From positions 89,800,881 to 89,864,880 of the forward strand of contig CM043957.1 of NCBI GenBank assembly GCA_014529385.2: a stretch of 64,000 nt of DNA, in the 5' to 3' direction. The stretch comes from Adiantum capillus-veneris (taxonomy: Eukaryota > Streptophyta > Polypodiopsida > Polypodiales > Pteridaceae). Within the stretch, counting starts at the first letter, position 1. Each line of letters starts with the position of its first letter. The position numbers and the translations under genes were made by a program. The notes under the pieces are model-generated. The model was not told the DNA's origin and did not search any database. It worked only from the letters and a program-made list of their open reading frames with translations. Positions 10,725 to 21,717 of the stretch are shown here, piece by piece.

Positions 10725-12080
10725 TTATAAGATCGATAGCATAGTTCCATCTATCCCCCAGTCCTCCTCGACCTTCAATTTGTCTTCCATTCTCTTCCCA
10801 ATCTGCGGACATTCATTACAATAAGCATCTAATGATCGACAAACCATGATGTATTGAAAATTTGGTGGAAGGATTCTCACCTTGTGACCTTGTAAACGAA
10901 ATTGTGCTTGTTGAAGGGCCTCAAAACCCATAATAACCAAATGTTCTCGAACATTACTGAGAGTCCAATGCTTGTTCACTTGGACTGCCTCCAAAGCATC
11001 GTTGGGCATCTTCATTGCAATGTCAAAGCTTGCAATAGTGCTGTCTACACTCTGTAAGGGAGTCCACACTCCAAGCTTGCACATCCAACGATCATAGTGA
11101 AATCGTATGTACAAGGAGGTGCGGGATTTCAAATAGCGCATTCCAATACCTGAAGCTCCAACCTTACAACGGTACCGGTCCCCGTTGTGCATGCCCTCCA
11201 CAAAACCCCAGTCCTCTTCTAAAAGCCTTCCTAATTCCTCGTAATGCGCATCTTTACATACAAGCATTGTGGTAGTCTCCACAAATCCAAACTCTTTAAA
11301 AATGTGCACAAAACAATGAATAGGCAAACACCAGCTCAAGCCCACAGACCTAGAAGCTTTAGAGTATTTCAAAGAGTTTTGGACATCCATTATCATCTTT
11401 TGCTTGAAAGATGCTACTGACCACAAATCTGGGACCGGCCACTCCATACTTAATAAGGAAGTTACTTTGATGGGTTCAAGCGTTCCAAATGCTTGTGTAG
11501 AAGTAGGGACAATATAGGAGTGAGAATAGAAGAAAATCCTTCTTTGAACCAGTTTGGTTGGGCAAAGATGCGGGAACATTATTGCTCCAATATCCGCATG
11601 TATAGCATTGAATGTGCCAGAGAGACTATGTAGTGGCTGCTCCTCCACCAACGTGGATGGAAATATGACTATAAATGCATGACAAATGTTAAGTATGAAT
11701 CCATAATAACATTACACTGTGATTTCACACCTAGCTTTGTATTCTCAAAACATGTACTTACAATGTGTTGGAAATCGAGGTGGTTGTTGCAAGTGCATGG
11801 TTGACATTGAGAAAACATGTTGCACAATGGCTATGGTCCCCTTGTCTTTGCGGTTCTTGAAGCCAAGGAGCTTTCCTTTCCAATGAAGATCCAAGTTTTC
11901 ACGATTCCGCACACGATGAGGGCCAACAGCAGATGGTTGCATGTATACCCAAGCACCTTTGGTGAACTCTTGTGGCACCCACTCATCATCTACACCTCTA
12001 GTGTTGTGGCATGCAAGTGCTGTGACCTCATCCTTTGGTCGCCTTTGCGAAGTAGAGTTGGCCTTGGTTGAGCAAAGCAA
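10725..12080 (-). CDS. Gene C of the H3 transposon, unknown function
   Basis: Two exons on the minus strand, 12080-11762 and 11668-10725, separated by an intron with GTAAGT donor and TTATAG acceptor; the split codon is restored in phase. The product is about 420 residues; the start codon is not resolved because the frame has no ATG at its 5' end. Exon 1 has a KGAWVYMQPS...WKGKLLGFKNRKDKG block that recalls beta-rich chromatin modules such as BAH, but this is weak. Exon 2 has FNAIHADIG, FGTLEPIKV and SWCLPIHCFVHIF segments shared with the C-like ORF at 30189-30962 in the diverged copy. Conservation of the gene in two diverged elements suggests a role in the element's life cycle. No enzyme motif is recognised. 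Confidence 0.6.
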
Positions 12081-12784
12081 ACTAGGAGGAGGAGAAGAAC
12101 CTTGCTTGTTGCTACAATGTAGGTGTGATAAAGTGATATGAGAAAATGGTCAACCCTTGTGGCAATGGGAGGAGAAGGTGGACAACCCTTGCTTGGTGTG
12201 GCACTGAGAGGAAAAGGTGGATAAGCCTTGCTTAGTGTGGCAATGGAAGGTGGTAGGGGAGGAGAGAGGAGCTTCCTTGCTGCAGCAATGGAGATGGTGT
12301 AAAGAGAGAGAGTGTTGGAGTAGAGGATGAGTGTGATGGTTGCAACCAAGGAGGGGTTGGAAAAGGGGTTCTAGAGAGAGAAAATCCCTTTTTCCCTAAT
12401 AACTAATTTTGGGGGAGCTCTGGATAGCAAAAAAAGATTTTTTAAAAGTTTTTAAAAAATTTTGAATTTTAGAGTTTTTGGATGCACGTTTTGACTTTTT
12501 GAGATCAAAAAATGCTTTTTTGACCATAAAATAGTTTTAGGGGGGTTTTCAGAAGATGAAATTTGAGTTTTGAAATTTTTGAAAAATTTCAAATTTTTGG
12601 GATTTTTTCAAAACCGGATCAAAAAGGAGGGAAGTTGGAGGTTCCATATGGCCCACCCCCCCCCCCCCACCCCACCCCACCTTCTCACTAGGTAAGAGCC
12701 CATTTAAAAAGTGTAAGACTACTTTGTCCCCCTACATTTTTGAGGGCATAGAGTGTGTCCACCACCCTCTTCTCATTGGCTGGC
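12081..12784. other. Right subterminal region of the H3 transposon
   Basis: Contains short internal repeats of the GGTGGACAACCCTTGCTTGG type (12160-12240), AT-rich blocks and a C-rich run (12655-12680). No convincing ORF. Subterminal repeats of this kind are often transposase-binding sites, but that is inference. Confidence 0.4.
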
Positions 12785-12839
12785 CTCTAATTAACCTTAA
12801 TCCCAAAGGGCCCCTAGAGGGTTCATATTTTTTCTAATG
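12785..12839 (-). repeat. Right terminal inverted repeat of the H3 transposon
   Basis: Reverse complement reads CATTAGAAAAAATATGAACC, then CTCTAGGGGCCCTTTGGG and ATTAAGGTTAAT. It mirrors the left terminus at 2798. Confidence 0.7.
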
Positions 12840-13269
12840 ATGAGAAAATCATTTGGGTTGGTTAGATATTAGATTTTATGACATTACCTCTCTATTGAAA
12901 TCATAGTCGTCCTCGACTATGAGGTAAAAGAGATAAAGCCATAGTCATTAGTCATTTTTTCTTAGCGGGTAGAGGATCCTTTTTACCCTACGATATCATT
13001 CCAAGATGGATGACTAATCCATTTGGTGCTTGGGAGACATAGTTGCCACAAGCATGTCTGGTCTTTAGTCCATTTCAACCTTCCAAGTAGAGTGACAAAT
13101 TCTACATGGTGTTTGAGAGACATCGTCATCACAAACATGATTCTTAGTATAGATACTACTTAAATTTGTACACAATACAGAGAGAATTAGTCTTATAAGA
13201 CAAAAACATTGATCATTTAAAAGAAACACGTACATTTGCTTACTCTAATGTAGCATTGTAAGTGTTGAC
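12840..13269 (-). other. 3' untranslated part of gypsy-1
   Basis: Aligns with 32515-32950 of gypsy-2 (for example CTTAGCGGGTAGA followed by GATCC). Non-coding, between the chromodomain end and the 3' LTR. Confidence 0.65.
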
Positions 13270-13420
13270 AAGGTTCATACTATCCTTAAGCATGATTCCT
13301 TGCATCCATCTAGCATCTTCAAAAGGATAATTTTTGAACTTAATAAGATACAATCGGATAATCTTACCATGTCGTAGTACCTTGTCTTCATGCTAAAGGA
13401 TAGCTTCGGGTTGTAGCACC
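13270..13420 (-). pseudogene. Chromodomain of gypsy-1 integrase
   Basis: Read on the minus strand, EEVLQPEAIL, then an in-frame TAG, then HEDKVLRHGKIIRLYLIKF and KNYPFEDARWM. This matches the chromodomain pattern at the C-terminus of chromovirus integrases, which bind histone H3 modifications and direct integration. The stop makes it defective. Confidence 0.65.
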
Positions 13421-13835
13421 TCTTCTTGGTCTTCGGTTTTGGGAGAGTCTTCAATAATTGGTTCATTTGGAGGCTCTCCTTTGTAGGGCTTAAGTAGGCT
13501 CAAATGAAAAGCATTGTGTATGAGCCAATGGTTAGGCAACTTGAGTTGATAAGCCATTGGCTTCAAAATTTGAAAGGACCATAGTATCTTTTTTCTAGTT
13601 TAGCATAATACTTTTGATGGCCAGTAGGATTTTTGCCCGTTGTTTGTCTTAATTGAGCCTAAGGAAATTTAAGTAAGACCCAATCATTTTCTTTGAACGT
13701 TAAGGCCCTTCTGTGCTTGTTAGCAGCAGCTTTTTGCCTTAGTTGAGAGATGGATATAGCCTCCTTAATCTTTTGAAAAGATGCTTGTAGGTCACGGCTA
13801 TACTCATTGGCAGCAGCGAAGTTCTTCCCATGTAC

Positions 13836-14793
13836 TTAAAGTAGCAAGGGACTTTTAGGTCTTCCCTCTATGATTTCAAGAGGTGATTTTCCCATAGAAG
13901 TATGGATAGTATTATTATACGCATACCCTACAATAGGTAAGTACTTTTCCCATTGTGAGCATTGATCTACTTCTGTAACATAAGTCTTTAGTAGATCAAG
14001 AATCATAAGATTGGCTATCTCACTTTGGCCATCTGTTTGTGGGTGACAGGCCAAAGAGAAATTCAATCTTGTACCTAGATTTGTGAAGAGACCTTTCCAA
14101 AAATTACTGGTCATTCTAGGATCTCTATCTGACACAATGGATGTTGGCAATCCATGGTGTTTGAAAATTTGGGATATAAAGAGAGTTTCTATTTGGTTTC
14201 CTTAATAGTCTTCTTGACAGGGATAAAGTGTACTTGCTTGCTAAACCTGACGACTATTGTCCATATTCCCATATTCCCATGGATAGACTTGGGTAATCCA
14301 AAAATAAAATCCATGGATATACTCTCCCATGGTGAATTAGGGATTGGCAATGGCTGGAGTAATCCCAGTTTCTTCCCTCTATCATACTTGCTCTTTTAGC
14401 ATACCATACATTTTGAAATATGCTCTTGTATGTCCACTTTCATGGTAGGCCAATAAAAGTACGTCTCTACTCCTTGAAGAGTAGGTTGAATGCCTCTATG
14501 CCCCGCGTAGGGAGGAGCATGGGATTCATACATGACTTTCTCACGAAGGGAGTGGGCAACACATAGCCTATTTCCATGGAGAAGATAACCATCTTGCAAG
14601 GTGAATGGTTCCTCTTTCTCTCCAAAGCAAGGGTTGACATTATCTCTTTAAAATCAGGGTCAGTAGCATACTCATCTATCATAGAAGATAGATCATTGTG
14701 AGTTGCTATAGACACAACATTAACTTTTGGTCGTCGTGAAAGTGCATCAGCCACTTGATTGTGCTTACCAGCAATGTGGAAATTAAATTGCAA
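13836..14793 (-). pseudogene. Gypsy-1 integrase and end of RNase H
   Basis: Pieces in more than one frame. 14467-14793 has the RNase H end (HNQVADALSRRP). 14396-14599 has the His-His-Cys-Cys zinc region (ESHAPPYAGHRGI...YFYWPTM...ISKCMVC). 13836-14150 has the catalytic core motifs SIVSDRDPRMTSNFW and ACHPQTDGQSE. Integrase inserts the retrotransposon cDNA into the genome. Frameshifts between the pieces inactivate it. Confidence 0.8.
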
Positions 14794-14838
14794 AAGAAAA
14801 TTTTCCCCTCATTTTTTTGTTGAAAAGCTTTTTTTGCG

Positions 14839-15909
14839 TCATGAACAACTTGAGACTTTGATGGTCTGTTTGTATGTTTGTAAAATGAATGGAATCCCCA
14901 ATAAATAGTGCTTCCATGTGTCTAGGACATGTAGAACATCTAAAATCTCTTTCTCATAAATGCCCAAAACCTGTTCATGTGTATTGAGCCTTCGTCCCTT
15001 ATATGCTATGGCATGCCCTTCTTGAACTAAGAATGCTCCAAGGCAAGCACCACAAGCATCACATTGGACCTCAAATGGCTTTAAGAGATCCGGTAGCATG
15101 AGGATTGGTTGAGAGGTAAGCTTTTCTTTGAGCTTGTCAAAAGATTTTTTCTCCTTAACAGTCCATGAATACTTAATGTTCTTCTTTGTTAAGTCATGTA
15201 ATGGTCCTGCTATTTGAGAAAATTTTGCTATGAAGCGTATATAATATGCACACATACCAATAAATCTTCCTAGCTCATGTAGATTCCTTGGATTAGGCCA
15301 TGCTTTTATTACCTCTAACTTTGATAGATCCATACGGATACCATCTTGAGAGATAATATGACCTAAGTATTGAATATCTTGAAGGAAAAATTCTCTTTTC
15401 TTTTGGTTGAGAAAAAGCTTGTTCTCCCTCAATGCTTGAAAAATCACTTGGAGATCTTGCTTGTGTTCCTCCAAGGACTTGGAGTAGATGATGATATCAT
15501 CAAAGAACACTCTAGTGAACTTGTGGTAGGGTTTAAATATTTTCTCCATCAATCAATTGAATGTGACTAGTGCATTGGTCAAGCCAAAAGGCATGACTAG
15601 ATATTCATAAAGACCAAACGTTGTACAAGACGCGGTCTTTAGGATATCTTCCTCCACTATCCTTATTTGATGAAAGGCACTTTTAAGTTCAGTCCTACTG
15701 AAGTAGGTAGAGCCTTGTAGCTTATCAAACAGATCTTCTACCCAAGGTACGGGAAATATATTTTTTATAGTGATATGGTTTAGTGCGCTATAGTCCACAC
15801 ACATGCGGTATGTACCATCTTTCTTTTGCACTAAAAGGAATGGAGAACAAAATGGAGAGGAGCTAAGCCTTACCATCCCTTTGTCTACCAATTCTTGTAC
15901 TTGCCTCAT
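14839..15909 (-). pseudogene. Gypsy-1 reverse transcriptase and RNase H
   Basis: 15553-15909 has VDYSALNHITIKNIFPVP and MPFGLTNA; 14839-15552 has FFDDIIIYS, the catalytic F/Y-x-DD box, then YLGHIISQDGI and the RNase H start FEVQCDACGACLGAFL with YKGRRL. The segment that normally reads LDLKSGYHQI is TELKSAFHQI, so the first catalytic aspartate is replaced by glutamate. A stop at the 15553 junction separates the pieces. Inactive. Confidence 0.8.
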
Positions 15910-15936
15910 AATCTCCTCTTGTTGAGCTTGGGAAAC

Positions 15937-16549
15937 TCAATACGGAGGCTTGTTAGGTGGTGAGCTTCCTGATAGGAGCTCAATTCGATGGTCATCATCC
16001 CCTTGTTTTGGAGGTAAGTCCATAGGGATATCATTGATGAACACATCTTGGAATCCTTTTAGAAAGTTAGACAAGTCTAACTTATCTTGATTCCTACCAT
16101 TTTCACTTGATAAACCATTAGCATCATTAGTGGATTCTTTGACAAAAATCATGTACGCAAAAATCGAGCTTTTCATTGACTTATCAAAAGGGTGGATTTA
16201 CAAGTGGTATAGTACGACCAGACTCATTAGCATCTATATCCATGTTCTTTCCCCTATAGATGAAGTAGATTTTCCTTTCAGGTAACTTCATGTTTGCAGC
16301 CATGCGATCAAACCATGGCGCCCCTAGGATAGCATCCTCATGTTGGAGAGGAGAGATGAAAAAGTCTTCTTTGTCGACATAGCTTAAGACATGAAGCCTC
16401 AACTTCCCAATCAAGGGAGTAATGGAGGCTTGTTGTCCGTTAAAAGCTGTGTCAGTCATTATAATATCTCCCATCTCGAAATCTTGAATTCCCAACTTGG
16501 TGTCCAACTCCGTTGATATGAATTTGTGAGTAGAGCCAGGGTCAAACAA
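15937..16549 (-). pseudogene. Gypsy-1 protease region
   Basis: 16184-16549 begins FDPGSTHKFIS, the aspartic protease site (usually D-S-G/D-T-G, here DPG), followed by a flap-like ILGAPWFD. 15937-16176 is the linker to reverse transcriptase. The frames differ from those of the neighbours. Confidence 0.7.
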
Positions 16550-16569
16550 GATGAAGGCATCATGCTCCC

Positions 16570-18051
16570 TTACCTTTCCCCAAGAATAGGAGAGAGGTGA
16601 TCCTTTGCAATGAGCATCCTCTTTTGGAGCTTAGATATTGGAAGCTCTAGGATTCTCATTGCAAGCATTTCTTTTGGGACAAGAACGATAACCATGTCCT
16701 TGCTCCCCACAATTAAAACATTTGTGATCCTTGGGAAAAGTTTCAAGCTCTTCAAGAGAGAGTTTATTTTCACCTTTGTAAACTCCTTTCTCCTTGGACC
16801 GATTATTGTTGTTGTTGTTGGAATGGCCTTGGGAAGAATTTTGGGCGTTAATTTTTTCCTTTGCATGACTTTTGTCTTTATTTTCCATGGGTGTGACATT
16901 CTGCTAGCCCCTTGTTGAAAATTGATGCACGAAGCAACCATGGTATGATGGATTACTTTGCTGATAGAACTAGGCCGTTGAGAGTTGATATACTCGGCCA
17001 TCTCTTCAAGTAATCCCACACAGAATTGTTGCTTTTGCTCGACAAAGTCTATCTTTTGAAAGACAGTAGCCTTAAGATGTAAATCCCAAAACTTTTCCAC
17101 ATATTTGTGAATAGACTCATGAGAGAGAAGCCTCAAAGTCCGCCATTCGGTGAACACTTCATCCTTTGCATCGCTTGCAAGGAGTTTCTTCATGATGGAA
17201 ACTCGTAGAGTTTTCCATTTTTTTGGGGCTTCGCTGTTGCCACAAAGGCTAGCCCACCATTCACAAGCCAATTTTTGGAAGTGCATAGCTACATGGTGTA
17301 GCTTGGAGGACTCCGTGAAGCCCTCGTCTCCAAAGGTTGCATCAAATTGTTAGATGAAGGCCAATACTTTGTTGGTAGCACCAAAGGTGCCATCATAGGT
17401 GAGAAGTTAGATACTCTTTCCTCCCCCTTTGAACTTCTTTAGCTTTTGTGATCTTCACCATGCAAGGTAAGGTTTGTGATATCCTCCCCTCTTGTATTCT
17501 CTTGGAGAATAGCCATAGCTTTCATCGGTAGAGAAGAAACGTGAAGAAGAAGGAGAAGAGGGTGACCTCTTTCTTGCCCTTTTCTTCCTTTGTTTCCTCT
17601 CTTCCCTTTTGGAGTGATGAGGAGAAGGACTATGGGCTAACCATTTCCTCTTGGGAGGAGTTAGTGATCGTTTAGTCCGCCGCCTTCATTGTGGAGCCAC
17701 ATCTTAAGAGGAACTTAGGGATTCATTACTTTCTTGATCTTTGGATTCCTCCTCTCGTATGGGAGAGAGTCTTATTTTGGGGGTCTCATCAAGAGGCCTC
17801 CTAAGTTCTCTCTCCTCTTGGAGAGGAAAGGAAATCCCATAAGCACGAAGTTGTTGAGTAACTTCGGCTTGCAAAGTGGGGTTGCCCATAGCTTGTTGCA
17901 ACCTAGTAACAAGATAATTAACAAACATGGGGGCATCATCATTAGCACCTTCATGTGAAAAATCAAACATGTCAATGTTCATTCTACTCTCTTGGTTATT
18001 GTCATCCATGTTAATTAAACTTATGTGTTTACTTAGTGTATGCTTTGGCAA
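16570..18051 (-). pseudogene. Gypsy-1 gag
   Basis: 17704-18051 is the N-terminal part (acidic, ending near the leader). 16570-17286 is the capsid-like region with the LACEWWASL and VFTEWRTLRLLS blocks. A zinc knuckle, CFNCGEQGHGYRSC (C-x2-C-x4-H-x4-C), lies near 16680-16725 in another frame. Gag packages the RNA into particles. The parts are in different frames, so it is broken. Confidence 0.75.
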
Positions 18052-18404
18052 TTCAAAACCTTAGTTGCTACTCCTCTTAGCCTTTGAAAATAGGCACTTA
18101 AGTATCTACACACACGACTCAAATTGGTTAATAATGGAGAGTAGTGGAGTGGGTCTAACATAGCAAAGTTGCCAAGGGATAGCTCCTTTTGGACTTCTTA
18201 TGGCTCAATAATGGTAGAGCCGTAGGCAAGTCTAAGAAGACTCAAATATTAAGACCAAAGGTCCCAAGGTGTGCACCATATCCCACATAGTGGACTCAAC
18301 AAAATCGATAATAGATCCCAGTCCCACTTACCCTAATATAATTGACAAAATCAATCATTAATAGGCTACTTAAGGACCTCTTTTCTTAAGCAAGAAAAGA
18401 GAAA
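18052..18404 (-). other. Gypsy-1 5' leader
   Basis: Non-coding sequence between the gag start and the primer-binding site; nothing else seen. Confidence 0.5.
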
Positions 18405-18422
18405 CCAAATTCTCTAATACCA
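18405..18422 (-). other. Primer-binding site of gypsy-1
   Basis: On the minus strand TGGTATTAGAG, close to the initiator-tRNA-Met type TGGTATCAGAGC, one base away from the LTR end. Confidence 0.65.
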
Positions 18423-19167
18423 ATGTAATGGAAATAGCCTATGAACTTTGAGAATAATGGTATTAAGAGAATTATAGTGAGCATTTTTGTGAGATTACTT
18501 TGAGAATATAGAGGGTAAACTTAAATGATGGTAGTAACATAAACATAGTATGTAATTAACTTGGCATGAACAATACTTTTGCAAGAGAGAGAGTATTAGA
18601 GAACATGACAATAGATGAGGACCGGATTTACTTAGAGCCGGTCCCCCCTCCAAACGGCGTTTGTATTATAGATTCTCCCATCAAGAGAGACTTTGTTACA
18701 ATACAATCTTTGTGTTCCTTGTGACCTTGGTGATGATATGAGGATGGAAAGCTTCATGCATCACGAGCTTAACATAAACTTTGCAAAAAGCATTAACTAT
18801 CTCAAGCCTTAGTCCCAAGGCCTCAAACACCTTCGAGGGTGGAGAGAGCTAGCGGGGAATAAGGGTAGGGAATAGGAAGAAGAAACATTCCATAGGAGAA
18901 AGAAATAGCTCCTCACTTATCATCACTCTTCTTGATTAGCATAGCATAATAGCATAGTAATGAAGATGAAGAAGATGGAAAGCTTAAGCATTGAATCATG
19001 GCTCTTGGTTGGATTTGCATTCCATAGCCAAGAGTGTTGGTGTAGGCTCTCCACTTCTCAACAAACTTGGAGAAGGAGATGCAGCTCTTGCATTTTGCAC
19101 TCCACACAATGAGAGATTGTGTGTGAGTGTGTGGGAGAGTATACCCCTCCTCTCATGCTTGGTCCAC

Positions 19168-19171
<4 letters not shown>

Positions 19172-19216
<45 letters not shown>
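19172..19216. repeat. (CT)n microsatellite in the gypsy-1 LTR
   Basis: About 22 CT units; the gypsy-2 LTR has the same tract at 31736-31772. Confidence 0.95.
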
Positions 19217-19219
<3 letters not shown>

Positions 19220-19336
19220 TTATTTTACTATTTCCTTTGTACATGTGTCCTCTTTTTCCTCTTTGAGAGAAAGAACTTAATTATTTATTTTTATGTATCT
19301 AGATTTTCATTGGACCCCTTTAAAACCTATCCAATA

Positions 19337-19558
19337 GCATTTAAACACATCATGAGGACCACATGTGGAGGATCATTTGAACATGTGTCTTTTATGATTA
19401 TTAAGTCATTTGGTTGAATGGAATACTTGAAGGACCTATTCAATCAAGCATTTAAACACATCATGAGGACCACATGTGGAGGATCATTTGAACATGTGTC
19501 TTTTATGATTATTAAGTCATTTGGTTGAATGGAATACTTGAAGGACCTATTCAATCAA
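19337..19558. repeat. 111-bp tandem duplication
   Basis: The segment starting GCATTTAAACACATCATGAG at 19337 is repeated almost identically from 19448. Confidence 0.9.
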
Positions 19559-20093
19559 GCATAGCACGTTGATGTCTCTTGAGAGTTATCTTTGAATTTA
19601 ATACTTCAAGAACTTTAATCATTTAAGCATGTGAGAAACACCTCAAACTTTTGGGTAAAGTTCCCACTAAAACTTAGCAAGCCAACAAGCACCTCATGCT
19701 TGGGTGGGATTCCCACCTCAAGGTCAGCCCTAGCTTGCCTAAGGTCAAAGGACTTTTGAACACTAACTTTCGGAGGTCCTTAATGAAGCTAACCCTACAA
19801 TCTTTAAGCTCCATTAGATAGCATTGTTGCTCTTTGATAGACCATCTCTCATTTGGACCCCTTTACCATTGGCCCCGTGTTGCCATTTTCAAGTATGTAG
19901 CATCATTTGCAGTGCTCTTCCACGAGAAAAGGGTTTTGATTCCTAACTCGTCTTACTCAGGTCTGTGCAAAGACAAGTCAAAAAGTTCCACATCAAGCAC
20001 ACACTAGGAAGTCCTTTCTACATTGAATCAACATACAGATCGTCGAAAGGAGAAGAAATGATCTATGATAATTAAAACAATATTTTTTATGAT

Positions 20094-21717
20094 ATGATTG
20101 TGCTACAGTCATACATTCTACAGTTTTTTGATGTTATTCCTGAAGAGTGCAATGGCGTTCTGAAGTTTTTCATCAAGCTAGATGAGTGTGAGCTTGTAAA
20201 GGAGACAAAGGTTGAGCGAGTAAGAATCACACTTATGAATATAGCTCAGGATGCAAGCATTGGACCATATGATACTTGAAACTTTAATGTGCAATCTTAG
20301 CACAACATTTTCCTTCTTGTGACGTTCAAGGTGTGTAGAAGTTATGTTTAAGATAATTTATTGTCATGTTTCAGTTGAATGTTTTCAAATGTGCATTATA
20401 AAAAGTTCAAAATTATCCTTTCTGGTGTCTACTGAGAACTTTGATATTTTGAATTGGGTTTTTCATCAAACAAACATACTAGAAACAATAAGCAAACAGA
20501 GAAATGGAAAGAAAGTGGATGTGGAGGGCATGGGATCCTACAATGTAGATTGGCACATGGCTGGAGACCTAAAAACCTTGAAATGCATGTACAACGTTTC
20601 CGAAGGAGCAACAAGCAAAAGACCTTGCTTGTATTGCAAGGGAGGGGTTCATATCCTTGACAAACCATTTTGAAGAAGAGCTCCGGATAGGCATCTGCAT
20701 GACCCTAATTTTTGACCCATTTTGGATATCCCACTATCTAGAGTACACATATGCACAATGCATGCACTTTGTAGAATAATAGAAAAACTAATGTTTCTCT
20801 ACATCTGTTTTTCCTGGACCACTTGACCTCTCTCTACAAAGCAAAGGGCAATCTCAGCCTTAGAGATAGGTTTGCATGGAGGACATGTTAAGATAGAGCA
20901 GGATTAGAAGAGATTAAAAAATGGCCAAGATGTTCCAAAGAAGCTATCCATTGGTGATGTGAAAGCCCGACTCTTCCCTTCACTGCCCACAACTGGACGA
21001 TAATGCAAAAGCCAAAGTGCACAAGAAAGACGTTCATTACAATACAACAGGTGGAAAAATATGCACAAAGCTGTAGTTGACCATGCAGACAATGGTGCAA
21101 CAAGGACTCGCAAAGCGAAGGTATGGAAAACCCTTGACACAATATTCAAGTTTTGCAAATTAAACTCATGAACTGATGGTGATTGGAATCTGTGGAGACC
21201 TTCCACAAGACATTCATAAGTGCGTGGACAAATCAACATATTACTCACTACATGGTATTGTAATTGGTTTGATGACATGATAATATTTTGAATTGCAAAT
21301 AATCATCCTTATAATGTTTGCATGCTTTGTGTGCATCACATTATCTGTTATCACATGCCTTGGTTTGCAAGACAATATGGCAGCTTGGGTGTTTGGTCTA
21401 CACAGGGAATGAAGAAAACCCACTACCAAGCTCGTACTGGTTTTTTTAGTCATACTCAACATAAAGGTGGTGCGAACAAAGAAAATAGATTAAAGGAGCT
21501 ACACAGTGGAAGTATCAAAAACTAATGCAAAGGTCACATCGCAAGGAACAATTCAAACAAAGTCAGATTGGCCATGCGGTGAGATTAGCCCAAAATTTAC
21601 AAAGAAAGGAGATATGGGAGTTATTGTCTGCAGCTAGACAACATGCAGATTGGCGGCTACAAAAAAAACACACGGGAAGGTTTTGGACAACATCATTGCA
21701 AGTTATACCATAACTCT
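20094..21717 (+). pseudogene. Transposase remnant of the diverged copy
   Basis: Three blocks match the H3-transposon transposase: KLDECELVKETKVERVRITL (20170-20250), NVDWHMAGDLKTLKC with CLYC (20540-20640), and GVWSTQGMKKTHYQAR (21380-21440). The putative third catalytic glutamate is lysine here. 21525-21713 holds a basic tail resembling the end of the other protein. Stops and shifts separate the blocks. Confidence 0.7.

Larger units (their letters stand above)
2798..12839. mobile_element. H3 transposon: ~10-kb multigene DNA transposon with a histone H3-like gene
   Basis: Seen: the left end (CATTAGGAGAAATATGAACC) and the reverse complement of the right end (CATTAGAAAAAATATGAACC) are inverted copies, and similarity continues inward through GGCCYTT and GGGATTAAGG. 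The flanks TTTAATA and ATGAGAAAATC rejoin to the uninterrupted sequence found in gypsy-2 (32509-32525) and another LTR fragment (48085-48101), which act as empty sites. The inside holds a transposase gene, an H3-like gene (both plus strand), a palindrome array, and two minus-strand genes. The target duplication is at most 1-3 bp (A, or ATA/ATG). The termini resemble CACTA but are CATTAG, so I do not assign it to CACTA. Known superfamilies to compare include CACTA, Sola, Academ and KDZ. Confidence 0.8.
2537..19881 (-). mobile_element. Gypsy-1: decayed Ty3/gypsy element with chromodomain, interrupted by the H3 transposon
   Basis: The coding parts lie on the minus strand in the order gag, protease, reverse transcriptase, RNase H, integrase, chromodomain, which is the chromovirus order of Ty3/gypsy elements. 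The 5' LTR is on the right, starting TGTAATGG at 18424, next to a primer-binding site resembling the tRNA-iMet type. The left end keeps only a 3' LTR/3' end fragment (2537-2797), then the H3 transposon (2798-12839), then the rest of the element from 12840. The right LTR breaks off at 19881 compared with gypsy-2. Several frameshifts make the element inactive. Confidence 0.8.
18424..19881 (-). repeat. 5' LTR of gypsy-1 (truncated)
   Basis: Begins TGTAATGGAAATAGCC on the plus strand and aligns with 30989-32340 of gypsy-2. It includes a (TC)n tract (19172-19216) and a 111-bp tandem duplication (19337-19558). It is cut off at 19881 relative to the full LTR, which should carry a further ~150 bp. 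Confidence 0.75.

Noticed and set aside
11990-12349. Minus-strand 119-codon ORF upstream of gene C
   Set aside because: It overlaps gene C exon 1 in another frame, and its Pro/Ser/Leu repeats follow a DNA repeat (CAACCCTTGCTTGG type).
2798-12839. Classification as a CACTA element
   Set aside because: Both ends read CATTAG, the target duplication is not a clear 3 bp, and the transposase blocks do not match CACTA proteins that I can recognise. Left open.
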